Below are positions 47,173 to 56,281 of a stretch of 64,000 bases of DNA, in pieces (position 1 is the first letter of the stretch; the number at the start of each line of letters is the position of its first letter). A program made the position numbers and the translations under genes. The notes under the pieces were generated by a model. It was not told where the DNA came from. It made no database searches and saw nothing but the letters and a program-made list of their open reading frames with translations. Origin of the DNA: Sulfitobacter sp. SK012 (GTDB taxonomy: Bacteria > Pseudomonadota > Alphaproteobacteria > Rhodobacterales > Rhodobacteraceae); assembly GCF_003352085.1 (NCBI RefSeq), contig NZ_CP025804.1:248001-312000 (forward strand). Direction: 5' to 3'.

Positions 47173-48059
47173 GCATTTTGGCGCAAACGTCGTTCGCGCC
47201 AAATGATGAGTAAACCACCGGCGGCAATAAGGAGTGCGCCGGGGAAAAGCTCGGACCAAGGTTGTTCGTCAAAAAACAACCAACCCAGCAAGAACGCCAG
47301 CGGGATGCCGAAATAGCTGAACGGAGCGAGGTTGCTTTGTTCGGTCATTCTGTAAGCGAAGATCAAAAACAGCACGGCGGTGCCGCCAATAAGCCCCATA
47401 CCAAGGATCCAGCCCAGGTCGCTTGTGCTTTGCAATGGGCTGAATCCGGTTGTTGTGACCGCCAGTATAAGTGATCCCACGGCGGCGACACCTGATGAAT
47501 AGAGATTGATCAGCGCGCCGGGTACTTCTTGGTCGATCATCCGCGCAGTTACGCCTGTGAGCGCATAGCAAGCCGCGGCAGCCAAAGGCAAAAGGGCCGC
47601 TGGTGTAAACGTATCTTGGCCCGGTCCGACCACCATAATCACACCAACAAAACCGATCAGCACGGCAGACCAGCGGACCCATCCAACCTGTTCACCCAGA
47701 AGCGGCACGGCGAGGGCCGTCATAAAGAGCGCATTGGCATAGGTGATGGTCGAGGCAGTCGCAAAGCTGAGCAGGCCCAAGGAGAGGTAAAAGAAATACT
47801 GTGCAAAGGTCAGTATTGCGCCCCGCATCAAGGCAAGTCGCCACTGGCGCACCCGGACTATGCGTCCGCGGTCGTGCCAATCTTGCGAAAACCAAAGAAC
47901 AAGGCCCGCGGGAATCAGACCACACAGATTTCGGTAGGCTGAAAGCTCAGCAGCCCCGTAATTTGGGGAGAGATGTTTGATAATAAGACCCATGCCGTCA
48001 AACAGCCCCAACGCGAGGAGCGAAAAGAGAATCGCTTGGGTGGTGCGGTTGGCCAGCAT
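47145..48059 (-). CDS. DMT superfamily EamA transporter
   Basis: 304 residues with about ten hydrophobic segments in two EamA repeats; the second repeat contains PLAAAACYALTGVTARMIDQEVPGALINLYSSG and FSYFGIPLAFLLGWLFFDEQP. Members export or import amino acids and other small metabolites. It overlaps pncB at the 3' end and is divergent from the cobalamin riboswitch operon. The substrate cannot be named. Confidence 0.85.
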   Translation of the reverse strand: MLANRTTQAILFSLLALGLFDGMGLIIKHLSPNYGAAELSAYRNLCGLIPAGLVLWFSQDWHDRGRIVRVRQWRLALMRGAILTFAQYFFYLSLGLLSFATASTITYANALFMTALAVPLLGEQVGWVRWSAVLIGFVGVIMVVGPGQDTFTPAALLPLAAAACYALTGVTARMIDQEVPGALINLYSSGVAAVGSLILAVTTTGFSPLQSTSDLGWILGMGLIGGTAVLFLIFAYRMTEQSNLAPFSYFGIPLAFLLGWLFFDEQPWSELFPGALLIAAGGLLIIWRERRLRQNAQTTTSSAT

Positions 48060-48169
48060 AGGTGCGGTTATGGGTCACAATCGTGCGGCAAACCATCAAA
48101 GATGCGCCCAATGGACATGATATGTCGCAAATAACCTTGCGCAAAGGGCTGCAATTTGAGTACCTAGAG

Positions 48170-48375
48170 AGGCTTGGTGTTCCGTAAAAGCGCCCCTCTC
48201 AACGGGGTGTGGGACCGAAAAGGGAATTCGGAAAAGGGCAACGCCCCCATGCCGAAGCCGCCCCCGCGACTGTAAGCGGTGAGCCTGCGCCACAAATGCC
48301 ACTTGCCCCTCGGGGTGGGGAAGGCTGGCAAAAGGTCACGACCCGCGAGCCAGGAGACCTGCCAAGCGACTGAAA
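48170..48375 (+). ncRNA. Cobalamin riboswitch
   Basis: The leader carries the adenosylcobalamin aptamer: GCCCCCATGCCGAAGCCGC and CCCCGCGACTGTAAGCGG (48261-48279) form the conserved core, and GAGCCAGGAGACCTGCC (48348-48364) is the B12 box. It ends about 40 bases before cbtB and should shut down cobalt uptake and the following cobalamin operon when the coenzyme is plentiful. The ends are approximate. A pairing of the B12 box region with the upstream loop would cover translation of cbtB. Confidence 0.93.
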
Positions 48376-48412
48376 CGTGAATGCTGTCGGGTGTGACGGC
48401 GAGGAGAAAAAG

Positions 48413-48589
48413 ATGAAGAATACGACACAGACTGATATCAAACAGCTTTCCGTGATGCGTTTCGCGCCGGTACTGTTTTTGGCCGTTCTTGGTGTGGCCG
48501 TGATCACGCTGACGGGCCATGTTCAGGCGGCTGCCTTGCATGACGCTGCACATGATGTGCGCCATGCAACAGGGTTTCCCTGCCACTAA
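48413..48589 (+). CDS. cbtB: Cobalt transporter subunit CbtB
   Basis: 58 residues: one membrane helix (FAPVLFLAVLGVAVITLTG) and a His-rich end (HDAAHDVRHATGFPCH) that should bind cobalt. CbtB is always found with CbtA under B12 riboswitches. GGCGAGGAG before ATG sets the start at 48413. It is the first gene after the riboswitch. Confidence 0.88.
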   Translation: MKNTTQTDIKQLSVMRFAPVLFLAVLGVAVITLTGHVQAAALHDAAHDVRHATGFPCH

Positions 48590-48590
48590 C

Positions 48591-49283
48591 ATGCTTCAAC
48601 GCGTACTGATCAGCGCGTTGTTCGCTGGTGCTGCTGCAGGTCTGATTGCCGGCCTGCTGCAGCTTTGGTTCGTGCAGCCTGTTCTGCTCCATGCGGAGCT
48701 TTATGAAACTGGCACGCTTGTTCATTTTGGCACGGGTGATGTGGTGTCGGCTCATCCAGAGCTGCCGGGGTTTGATCCGGTGCGTGATGGGTTGAGCCTC
48801 GTTTTCACGATGATGACCTATACAGGCTATGCGATTTTGCTTTTGTGCGCGATGAGCGTTGCGGATGACCGTGGTGCGCATATTGACGGACGCACCGGGC
48901 TTATCTGGGGTATTGCGGGCTATGTGGCGTTTCACCTTGCGCCTGGCGCGTCGCTGGCACCTGAGGTGCCGGGCGTTGCTGCTGCGGATGTTGGTGCGCG
49001 CCAGATTTGGTGGTTCGCGACGGCGGGCATGGCGATAATCGCGCTTTGGCTGATTGCGTTTGGCAAAAGCTGGCTTGGTTGGGGTGTTGCCGCGATCTTG
49101 TTGCTTGCCCCCCATGTCATTGGCGCGCCCGAACCGAGCCAATTCACCGGCACCGTGCCACCCGAAATCGCCGCACTCTTTGCGGCGCGCGCGCTTAGCG
49201 TTGGCCTGGCGGCCTGGCTGCTGGTGGGGTGCTTTGCGGGATATTTCTGGCAACGCGAAGGTGCGCGGGTCGCCGCGGCCTAA
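48591..49283 (+). CDS. cbtA: Cobalt transporter subunit CbtA
   Basis: 230 residues with five or six membrane spans, starting MLQRVLISALFAGAAAGLIAGLLQ, the usual CbtA opening. It is a predicted cobalt importer that needs CbtB. Its ATG lies one base after the cbtB stop; the upstream part of the open frame is cbtB out of frame. Conserved His and acidic residues lie near YVAFHLAPG and LAPEVPG. Confidence 0.88.
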   Translation: MLQRVLISALFAGAAAGLIAGLLQLWFVQPVLLHAELYETGTLVHFGTGDVVSAHPELPGFDPVRDGLSLVFTMMTYTGYAILLLCAMSVADDRGAHIDGRTGLIWGIAGYVAFHLAPGASLAPEVPGVAAADVGARQIWWFATAGMAIIALWLIAFGKSWLGWGVAAILLLAPHVIGAPEPSQFTGTVPPEIAALFAARALSVGLAAWLLVGCFAGYFWQREGARVAAA

Positions 49284-49325
49284 CTGGGCAACTGGCCGAT
49301 CTTTTTTAGGAAAGGATGATGTGAC

Positions 49326-49811
49326 ATGGGCAGGACTTTTGCACTTTTTATCATAGGATTGGTGTTCGGCGGCGGCATTGGCTTTGTCTTGGCAGCAGGA
49401 AATGGCATCACCTTTGACGGGCATGACCACGGCGACGCGAGCCAGCATGATGGGATGGATCACGCCAAAACGCACGAAACTCCATTGGAGATACTTGCAG
49501 CCAATGCACCTGAGATTACGCTGGCCGTGACGCCCGACCCGATGACGGGATATAACCTGCATCTGACAACTCAGAACTTTACCTTCGCGCCAGAAGCCGC
49601 AAGTCTTGCGGATGTGGCGGGCGAAGGTCACGCGCATGTCTATATCAACGGCGAAAAACTGGCGCGGCTTTATGGGCCGTGGATGCATTTGAACGCGTTG
49701 CCCGTTGGAGATGTCGAAGTCCAAGTGACCCTGAATAGCAATGATCACCGGGCACTGAGCGTCGCGGGAACGCCAATCACCGCAACCGTGCAGCTGAGCG
49801 TCCCGGAGTGA
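49326..49811 (+). CDS. His-rich membrane-anchored protein in the cobalt operon
   Basis: 161 residues. One N-terminal hydrophobic anchor (residues 4-24) is followed by a His/Asp-rich stretch (His33, 35, 41, 46 and 50) and a beta-rich domain with a second His cluster (EGHAHVYINGEKLARLYGPWMHL near residue 103). I do not recognise a named family. The position between cbtA and DUF1636/cobW, the export signal and the His clusters suggest a periplasmic cobalt-binding helper for CbtAB (inference). AGGAAAGG lies upstream. Confidence 0.7.
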   Translation: MGRTFALFIIGLVFGGGIGFVLAAGNGITFDGHDHGDASQHDGMDHAKTHETPLEILAANAPEITLAVTPDPMTGYNLHLTTQNFTFAPEAASLADVAGEGHAHVYINGEKLARLYGPWMHLNALPVGDVEVQVTLNSNDHRALSVAGTPITATVQLSVPE

Positions 49812-49883
49812 CCCGGCTTGCCGCAATAGAACCAATAGGGTAGGCCGCAGCAAGGCTTGCGGACCGATAAAAGGACCAAAACC

Positions 49884-50246
49884 ATGACCACCACATTGCA
49901 TGTTTGCACCACCTGCCGCGCGGGCGAAGTGCTCGAAGAAGACGCGCCGCGCCCCGGTGCGCAATTGCATGCCGCATTGACCCAGGCGGACGCACCCAAA
50001 GGTGTCAAAATCGTTGCCGTTGAATGCCTGTCTGCCTGTTCGCAGGGGGCTGCAGTAGCACTGTCCGAGCCGGGCAAGTGGACGTATGTTTATGGTCGAC
50101 TGACCGCTGCGGATACGCCTGATATTCTAGCTGGTGCAGCTGCTTATGCGGCAAGTGGCGATGGGCTGGTGCCCTGGCGTGAACGCCCCGTAATTTTCCG
50201 CAAGCAAAGCCTTGCCCGTATTCCTCCGATGGAGACAAACTCATGA
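49884..50246 (+). CDS. DUF1636 cysteine protein, copy 1
   Basis: 120 residues. Cys8-x2-Cys11 (HVCTTCRAG) and Cys48-x3-Cys52 (VECLSACSQGAAVAL) match the spacing of thioredoxin-like [2Fe-2S] ferredoxins. The C-terminus ends RKQSLARIPP, shared with the second copy at 62852-63157. AAAGGA eight bases before ATG sets the start. Overlaps cobW by four bases. A redox or metal-handling role in cobalamin synthesis is inferred from location in such operons. Confidence 0.78.
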   Translation: MTTTLHVCTTCRAGEVLEEDAPRPGAQLHAALTQADAPKGVKIVAVECLSACSQGAAVALSEPGKWTYVYGRLTAADTPDILAGAAAYAASGDGLVPWRERPVIFRKQSLARIPPMETNS

Positions 50247-51277
50247 ACGACCTCGCAAAAATCCCCGTTACTGTGATCACCGGCTTTTTGGGGTCTGGCA
50301 AAACGACCCTAATCCGGCATTTGCTGACCAATTCGAAAGGCCGCCGTTTGGCCGTGTTGGTGAATGAATTTGGTACCGTTGGTGTGGACGGCGATATCTT
50401 GAAATCTTGCGCCGACGAAGACTGCCCGGCAGAGAACATCGTTGAGCTGGCAAATGGCTGCATCTGTTGCACGGTCGCTGACGATTTCATTCCAACGATC
50501 GAGGCATTGATGGCGATGCCCGTGCGTCCTGATCACATCCTGATTGAGACGTCTGGACTGGCTTTGCCAAAACCGTTGTTGAAGGCATTCGACTGGCCCG
50601 CGATCCGTTCAAAGATAACAGTGGACGGCGTGATCACACTTGCCGACGCCGAAGCGGTTGCCGCTGGACGTTTTGCGGCGGATGTTGCTGCTGTGGATGC
50701 CCAGCGTCTGGCCGATGACAGTATTGATCATGAGACGCCGTTGTCCGAAGTGTTCGAAGATCAGATTTCCTGCGCCGATATCGTTCTGATGTCCAAAGCT
50801 GATTTAGCTGGTCCTGAGGGTCTTGCTGCTGCGCGCGCAGTGATCGAAGCTGAAAGCCCGCGCAAAATCCCAATTCTTGAAATGAGCGAAGGGGTGATCG
50901 ACCCCAATGTTGTTTTGGGTCTGAATGCCAAAGCTGAAGATGATCTGGCTGCGCGTCCGTCGCATCACGACGGGCATGACGATCATGAGCACGATGATTT
51001 TGAAACGATTGTCGTGCCGATGCCTGAGGTGGACGATGTAGAGACATTGATCGCGGCCATTGAACGGCTGGCGACGGAACAACAAATCCTGCGGGTCAAA
51101 GGTTACGTTGCCGTAAAGGGCAAGCCGATGCGCCTGCTTGTGCAGGCTGTGGGCAGTCGGGTCCGGCATCAGTTTGATCGTCCTTGGGGCGCCGATCCAC
51201 GAAATGGTGCGCTTGTGGTGATTGCTGAGCATGACCACGTTGATCCGGCCAAAATCCACGAAACGCTTGGGGCCTAA
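50243..51277 (+). CDS. cobW: Cobalamin biosynthesis GTPase CobW
   Basis: 344 residues of the G3E/COG0523 GTPase family. The Walker A GFLGSGKTTLIRHLL lies near residue 13, the metal-binding CxCC motif in GCICCTVADDF near 72, and SKADL is the guanine-recognition motif. A His/Asp-rich loop (HHDGHDDHEHDDFE) near residue 240 fits metal binding, and a CobW C-terminal domain follows. It probably delivers Co2+ to cobaltochelatase. It starts in the DUF1636 stop (ATGA). Confidence 0.94.
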   Translation: MNDLAKIPVTVITGFLGSGKTTLIRHLLTNSKGRRLAVLVNEFGTVGVDGDILKSCADEDCPAENIVELANGCICCTVADDFIPTIEALMAMPVRPDHILIETSGLALPKPLLKAFDWPAIRSKITVDGVITLADAEAVAAGRFAADVAAVDAQRLADDSIDHETPLSEVFEDQISCADIVLMSKADLAGPEGLAAARAVIEAESPRKIPILEMSEGVIDPNVVLGLNAKAEDDLAARPSHHDGHDDHEHDDFETIVVPMPEVDDVETLIAAIERLATEQQILRVKGYVAVKGKPMRLLVQAVGSRVRHQFDRPWGADPRNGALVVIAEHDHVDPAKIHETLGA

Positions 51278-51280
51278 GCC

Positions 51281-54200
51281 ATGCATGTCGTCTTCCGCGA
51301 AAGTCACGGGCTGGAGGATGCGGAAACCCCCTTTGATCCGGGGCAAAGCCCGGCAGATTTGGTGGTGCTGTCATTCTCTGACAGTGACCTTGGTGCCTTT
51401 GCGGCAGGCTGGCATCGGGGCGGCGGTAAGGAGGGTGCGTTGCCCACCCTACGGCTGTGTAATCTTGTGGCGTTGCGGCACCCGGCTTCGGTCGATAACT
51501 ACGTTGAACAGACCCTAACCGGGGCAAAAGGCATTTTAATCCGCCTAATTGGGGGCGAAAACTACTGGGCCTACGGCCTGATGCAAGTGCAGGATTTTGC
51601 GCGCCGTCACGGTATTGCACTGGCTGTGCTGCCGGCCGATGGGCGTGAGGATGCGGCCCTTGATGCGCACTCAACCTTGCCCGTCTCCACTCTGCGCCGA
51701 TTGCAGCATCTGTGTGATGCGGGAGGGGCAGTTGCGGCCCAAGCAGCACTGGCTCAGATGGCTTTGGCAGCAGGGCTTTATGCCGGGCCGGTTTTGGGGG
51801 CGAAGACGGTTCCAGATTGTGGAATTTATGACCCTGATAAAGGGATTTTACCGCTACCTGATACTGACGGGGACGTCGCTGCGGTAACATTTTACCGCAG
51901 CTATCTCACGGCTGCAGATACGGCCCCTGTTGATGCTTTAATTGGAGCTTTGCGAAAGCGGGGCTTTAACGCTGTGGGCGTGTTTGTGCCCTCACTCAAA
52001 GCGCCCGCTGCGCGCGCTTTTCTGGCCGAGACGCTTGATCTGATGGCACCGGTTGCCATCGTTAACGCGACGGCTTTTTCGGGGCGGGGTGAGGACGGGA
52101 CGTCGCCTTTGGATGCTCCGGGGTGCCCGGTGCTTCAAGTGGCTTTGTCGACGGCGCGGCAAAAAGAATGGGCCGAGTCCGAGCGCGGTTTGTCGCCTGC
52201 TGATCTGGCCATGCACGTAGTCTTGCCGGAAGTAGACGGGCGGATTTTTACGGGGGTTGTAAGTTTTAAAGCACCGCAGAAAAAGGACCCGGACCTGCAG
52301 TTTTCCCGCTTTGCCCACCGTGCGGATCAAGCCCGGATTGATGCTGTGGCGGATCGGGTATTGGGATGGCATCGGCTTGGGACTACGCCTGTTGAGGCGC
52401 GCAAAGTTGCTATCGTTTTGTCGACATATCCGGGGCGTGATGATCAAATTGCCCACGCCGTTGGGCTAGATGCTTTGGCGAGTGTCGAGGATATGTTGAT
52501 GACACTTGCAGGTGCGGGCTACAGCGTCGAGCCGGCCTTGGGATTTGGCAAGACGCTTTTGAACAACCGCATATCTTGGCCGTTAGAGGCGTATAAGGCC
52601 GCGTTAGAGACACTTCCCCAATCGTTGCGCGATGATTTGTCGACAGCTTGGGGCGATGTCGCGGACGACCCCATGGTCGCAGATGGAGCGTTTCAGTTCC
52701 CGGCGCAGTTCTGTGGTGATGCGCTTGTCGCATTGCAGCCCGAGCGCGGTGCGATTGATGCACGCGAGACCGACTACCACGATTTGGCGCGCATTCCGCG
52801 TCATTCCTACGTCGCGTTTTATCTATGGCTGCGTCAACAAGGCCATCACGCGCTGGTCCATATCGGTGCACACGGCACGTTAGAATGGTTGCCGGGCAAA
52901 GCAGTGGCCCTGTCCGAAGCCTGCTGGCCCGAAGCGCTGACGGGTGATCTGCCGGTGATTTATCCGTTTATCGTGAATGATCCTGGTGAGGCTGCTCAGG
53001 CCAAACGTCGCATCGGAGCTGTCACGTTGGGGCATGTGCCGCCGCCAATGGCAGACAGCGCTGTACCGGATGGATTGATACGGCTGGAACAATTGTTGGA
53101 TGAATACTCGACTGCTGATGGGCTGGATCCTGCGCGGCGTGACCGGCTGATTGAGACAATTCGGGACGAAGCACAAGCGGCAGGCGTAGAGGCTGATCTG
53201 GGGTTGGGTGAGGACGCTTCGGCCGCTGAGGCGATCACCCGCATCGACCGATTTGTATGCGACATCAAAGAAAGCCAATTCGGTGACGGCTTGCATGTTT
53301 TTGGAGCGGCCGACGGTGAAAACGATGGCTTGCTGACCGCACTTGATGGGCGGCGTGTGGCATCGGGGCCCTCTGGCTCACCTTATCGCGGGCGCTCTGA
53401 CGTACTGCCAACCGGGCGGAATTTGTATTCGGTTGATCCGCGCGCCGTTCCGTCCCGTGCGGCCTATACCCAAGGTGTGAAGCTTGCCGAGGAGCTGTTG
53501 CGCAGACATTTGCAAGACAAGGGCGACTGGCCCAAGGGTTTGGTTGTTGATCTGTGGGGGTCTGCCACAATGCGCACCGCTGGCGAAGAAGTCGCGATGG
53601 CACTGCATTTGGCGGGCCTTGCCCCAAAATGGGATGATGGGTCGGAGCGTGTATCTGGATTTGAAATCTTGCCGCTGACCTTGCTTGACCGGCCGCGTAT
53701 TGACGTAACATTGCGCATTTCAGGCCTGTTTAGAGACGTATTTCCGGGTTTGGCGCAAATATTCGAGGCTGGTACCACTGCACTGGCAGCACGCGAAGAA
53801 GCAGCAGATATGAACCCTTACCTCACAAAGACGCCGCGCGTTTTTGGCCCTAAACCGGGGCTTTTTGGCATGAATATGGAAAGCGCACTGCAGGATTATT
53901 CCGACGAAGGCCGGGTGGCAGCGGGGCAGGCATGGTTAAAGGCTTCTGAGTGGGCACTGGATGCCAAGGGACAATCTAGCCAAGACCGAGAAGGGCTTGA
54001 GGCGAGATTGCGTGATGCTGACGGGTTTGCCCATATTCAAGATCTCGCGGAAAGCGATGTTTTGATGGCGTCGGATTACGCCAGCCACGAAGGTGGGTTT
54101 GCGGCGGCGATGGCGCATCTCGGTGCTGAAAAGCCAGCGATGTACCACGTTGATAGCACGCGGGTTGGTGCGCCCAAGGCCCGAACGATGCCCGAAGAGA

Positions 54201-54523
54201 TTGCCCGGGTGGTCCGTGCGCGTGCGGCCAATCCCGATTGGGCGACCGGCATGATGCGCCATGGTTTTCGCGGAGCAGCAGAAGTCGCCGCGACGCTTGA
54301 TAACTTAGCTGCATTTGCGCATTTGACACGGGATGTCCCGGCGCATTTGATTGATCTGTATTTTGACGCGACACTGGGCCGGGATGATCTGGTGTCATTC
54401 ATGGAAGCCGAAAACCCGCTTGCGTTGCAAGAAATGCGTGACCGATTTGCAGCCCTACGGGATGCCGGGCTGTGGGTGACGCGCCGCAATTCGATCACCG
54501 CTGCAATGGATGCAGCTGAATGA
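51281..54523 (+). CDS. cobN: Cobaltochelatase large subunit CobN
   Basis: 1080 residues, shorter than the 1275-residue Pseudomonas denitrificans protein but of the same family: LLDEYSTADGLDPARRDRL, GRSDVLPTGRNLYSVDPRAVPSRAAY and VDLWGSATMRTAGEEVA are typical. It inserts cobalt into hydrogenobyrinate a,c-diamide together with CobS and CobT, which are not in the window. It lies three bases after cobW and overlaps cobG by four bases. Confidence 0.93.
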   Translation: MHVVFRESHGLEDAETPFDPGQSPADLVVLSFSDSDLGAFAAGWHRGGGKEGALPTLRLCNLVALRHPASVDNYVEQTLTGAKGILIRLIGGENYWAYGLMQVQDFARRHGIALAVLPADGREDAALDAHSTLPVSTLRRLQHLCDAGGAVAAQAALAQMALAAGLYAGPVLGAKTVPDCGIYDPDKGILPLPDTDGDVAAVTFYRSYLTAADTAPVDALIGALRKRGFNAVGVFVPSLKAPAARAFLAETLDLMAPVAIVNATAFSGRGEDGTSPLDAPGCPVLQVALSTARQKEWAESERGLSPADLAMHVVLPEVDGRIFTGVVSFKAPQKKDPDLQFSRFAHRADQARIDAVADRVLGWHRLGTTPVEARKVAIVLSTYPGRDDQIAHAVGLDALASVEDMLMTLAGAGYSVEPALGFGKTLLNNRISWPLEAYKAALETLPQSLRDDLSTAWGDVADDPMVADGAFQFPAQFCGDALVALQPERGAIDARETDYHDLARIPRHSYVAFYLWLRQQGHHALVHIGAHGTLEWLPGKAVALSEACWPEALTGDLPVIYPFIVNDPGEAAQAKRRIGAVTLGHVPPPMADSAVPDGLIRLEQLLDEYSTADGLDPARRDRLIETIRDEAQAAGVEADLGLGEDASAAEAITRIDRFVCDIKESQFGDGLHVFGAADGENDGLLTALDGRRVASGPSGSPYRGRSDVLPTGRNLYSVDPRAVPSRAAYTQGVKLAEELLRRHLQDKGDWPKGLVVDLWGSATMRTAGEEVAMALHLAGLAPKWDDGSERVSGFEILPLTLLDRPRIDVTLRISGLFRDVFPGLAQIFEAGTTALAAREEAADMNPYLTKTPRVFGPKPGLFGMNMESALQDYSDEGRVAAGQAWLKASEWALDAKGQSSQDREGLEARLRDADGFAHIQDLAESDVLMASDYASHEGGFAAAMAHLGAEKPAMYHVDSTRVGAPKARTMPEEIARVVRARAANPDWATGMMRHGFRGAAEVAATLDNLAAFAHLTRDVPAHLIDLYFDATLGRDDLVSFMEAENPLALQEMRDRFAALRDAGLWVTRRNSITAAMDAAE

Positions 54524-55650
54524 CTTGTCAGCCACAGATCAAGGGGTGGTGCCCAGGTGCGCTGCGCCCGATGCTATCTGGTGATGGCTGGGTCGTAAGG
54601 GTGCGCCCGTTTTCTGGAAGGTTGGGCCAAGCGCAGGCCGATGGGCTGGCCACATTAGCGACGGCCCATGGCAATGGCGTGATTGACCTATCAAGTCGTG
54701 GCAATATCCAGCTGCGCGGGGTGCGTTTAGAAAGCCTTGATCCGCTCAGAGACGGCCTGCGGCATTTGTCGCTTTTGGATCCTGATGCCGAGACTGAATC
54801 GCGCCGAAATGTCCTAGTTACCCCCTTCTGGGAAGTCGGCGATCAGACTGAATTGTTTGCTGCAGAGCTGACCAAAGCGCTTGCCCCAAAGGATGCGCCT
54901 GAGTTGCCGGGCAAATTTGGGTTTGCCATCGATACGGGCAGATTGCCGGTGTTGCAGGGTGGATCGGCGGATATCAGGCTGGAATGTGACGCTGCTGGTG
55001 GTTTCATCTTGGTCGCTGATGGGGCCAAGACCGGCAAATCTGTTACGGTGGCTACGGCGGTACCCGAGGCATTGGCATTGGCAAAATGGTTCGCTGAAAT
55101 CCGCGGAACGAACAAGCGGATGGCGACATGTATTGATGCAGGTTTGGGCTTACCAGCCGGTCATGTTGTTCCCCGTCAGACGCAGAATTTCGACCCTAAA
55201 CCGGGACATTCGTTACAAGGTTCGCTTGTTGGGTTGGCATTTGGTCAAATGAAGGCTGAAACCCTTGCGACACTTGCCAAGCATGGTGCATTGCGGATGA
55301 CACCGTGGCGTTTGATGCTTGTTGAAGGCGCGCAGACCCTGCCTGATATTGATGGTGTGATTACTGACCCCGCTGATCCTCTGTTGCGGGTTGCTGCTTG
55401 CATTGGCGCTCCGGGTTGCCCTCAGGCATTAGGGACCACACGAGATCTGGTCCGCGCTCTGGCCGCCCATGTCGAGTTAGGGGAGATTTTGCATATCTCA
55501 GGCTGCGCTAAAGGATGCGCGCACCCACGTGCCGCGTCGATCACAGTGATTGCCACCGCCGAGGGCTATGCCCTAACCCGAAATGGAACCGCTGCGGGTG
55601 AACCCGACCATAATGATCTCACAATACAGACCCTAATTAAGGCGATTTGA
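54520..55650 (+). CDS. cobG: Precorrin-3B synthase
   Basis: 376 residues of the sulfite/nitrite-reductase-like family. The iron-sulfur/sirohaem-type cysteines are in CIGAPGCPQALG and ISGCAKGCAHP (C-terminal part). CobG uses O2 to hydroxylate precorrin-3A, which places this organism on the aerobic cobalamin route. It overlaps cobN at its start and cobH at its stop. Confidence 0.93.
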   Translation: MTCQPQIKGWCPGALRPMLSGDGWVVRVRPFSGRLGQAQADGLATLATAHGNGVIDLSSRGNIQLRGVRLESLDPLRDGLRHLSLLDPDAETESRRNVLVTPFWEVGDQTELFAAELTKALAPKDAPELPGKFGFAIDTGRLPVLQGGSADIRLECDAAGGFILVADGAKTGKSVTVATAVPEALALAKWFAEIRGTNKRMATCIDAGLGLPAGHVVPRQTQNFDPKPGHSLQGSLVGLAFGQMKAETLATLAKHGALRMTPWRLMLVEGAQTLPDIDGVITDPADPLLRVAACIGAPGCPQALGTTRDLVRALAAHVELGEILHISGCAKGCAHPRAASITVIATAEGYALTRNGTAAGEPDHNDLTIQTLIKAI

Positions 55651-56279
55651 TGCCCCATACTTACATTACCGACGGCGCGGAAATTTACCGCCGATCCTTT
55701 GCGACCATTCGGAGTGAAGCCGCATTGACCTGTTTCACGCCAGAAGAAGAGATCGTTGCCGTGCGCATGATCCATGCTGCTGGTATGGTTGGCCTAGAAG
55801 CGCATATTTCTTTTTCTAAAGGAGCGGCAATTGCCGCCCGCGCCGCATTAGAAGACGGTGCGCCGATCCTGTGTGACGCCTATATGGTCAGTGAGGGGAT
55901 CACCCGTAAGCGCCTGCCGCGCGAGAACGAAGTGATTTGTACTCTGCGCGATGAACGCGTGCCCGATATGGCAAAGGATATGAGCAACACGCGCTCCGCC
56001 GCTGCTCTTGAGCTTTGGAGACCGCATTTAAAGGGTGCTGTTGTCGCAATTGGCAATGCACCGACGGCCCTATTCCATTTACTTAACATGCTTGAAGATC
56101 CGAACTGTCCGCGACCTGCCGCCATCATCGGCTGTCCGGTTGGCTTTATTGGGGCGGCGGAAAGCAAAGAAGCGCTGATGGAGGATCTACCAGTGCCTTC
56201 GATGGTCGTACGCGGGCGTTTGGGCGGATCAGCAATTACAGTGGCTGCGGTCAACGCGCTGGCCAGCAGGGTGGAGTAA
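55650..56279 (+). CDS. cobH: Precorrin-8X methylmutase
   Basis: 209 residues. CobH moves a methyl group from C11 to C12 to form hydrogenobyrinate. Family motifs: AEIYRRSFATIRSEA near residue 9, RMIHAAGMVGLE (with the catalytic His) near 40 and GCPVGFIGAAESKEAL near 166. The ATG at 55650 shares a base with the cobG TGA. A TTG one codon earlier is less likely. Confidence 0.94.
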   Translation: MPHTYITDGAEIYRRSFATIRSEAALTCFTPEEEIVAVRMIHAAGMVGLEAHISFSKGAAIAARAALEDGAPILCDAYMVSEGITRKRLPRENEVICTLRDERVPDMAKDMSNTRSAAALELWRPHLKGAVVAIGNAPTALFHLLNMLEDPNCPRPAAIIGCPVGFIGAAESKEALMEDLPVPSMVVRGRLGGSAITVAAVNALASRVE

Positions 56280-56281
56280 GC

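Noticed and set aside
48504..49970. Long open frame (488 codons) on the minus strand
   Set aside because: It lies fully antisense to cbtB, cbtA and the His-rich protein gene, has an Arg/His/Gln-rich composition typical of a shadow frame in GC-rich DNA, and shows no family motif.
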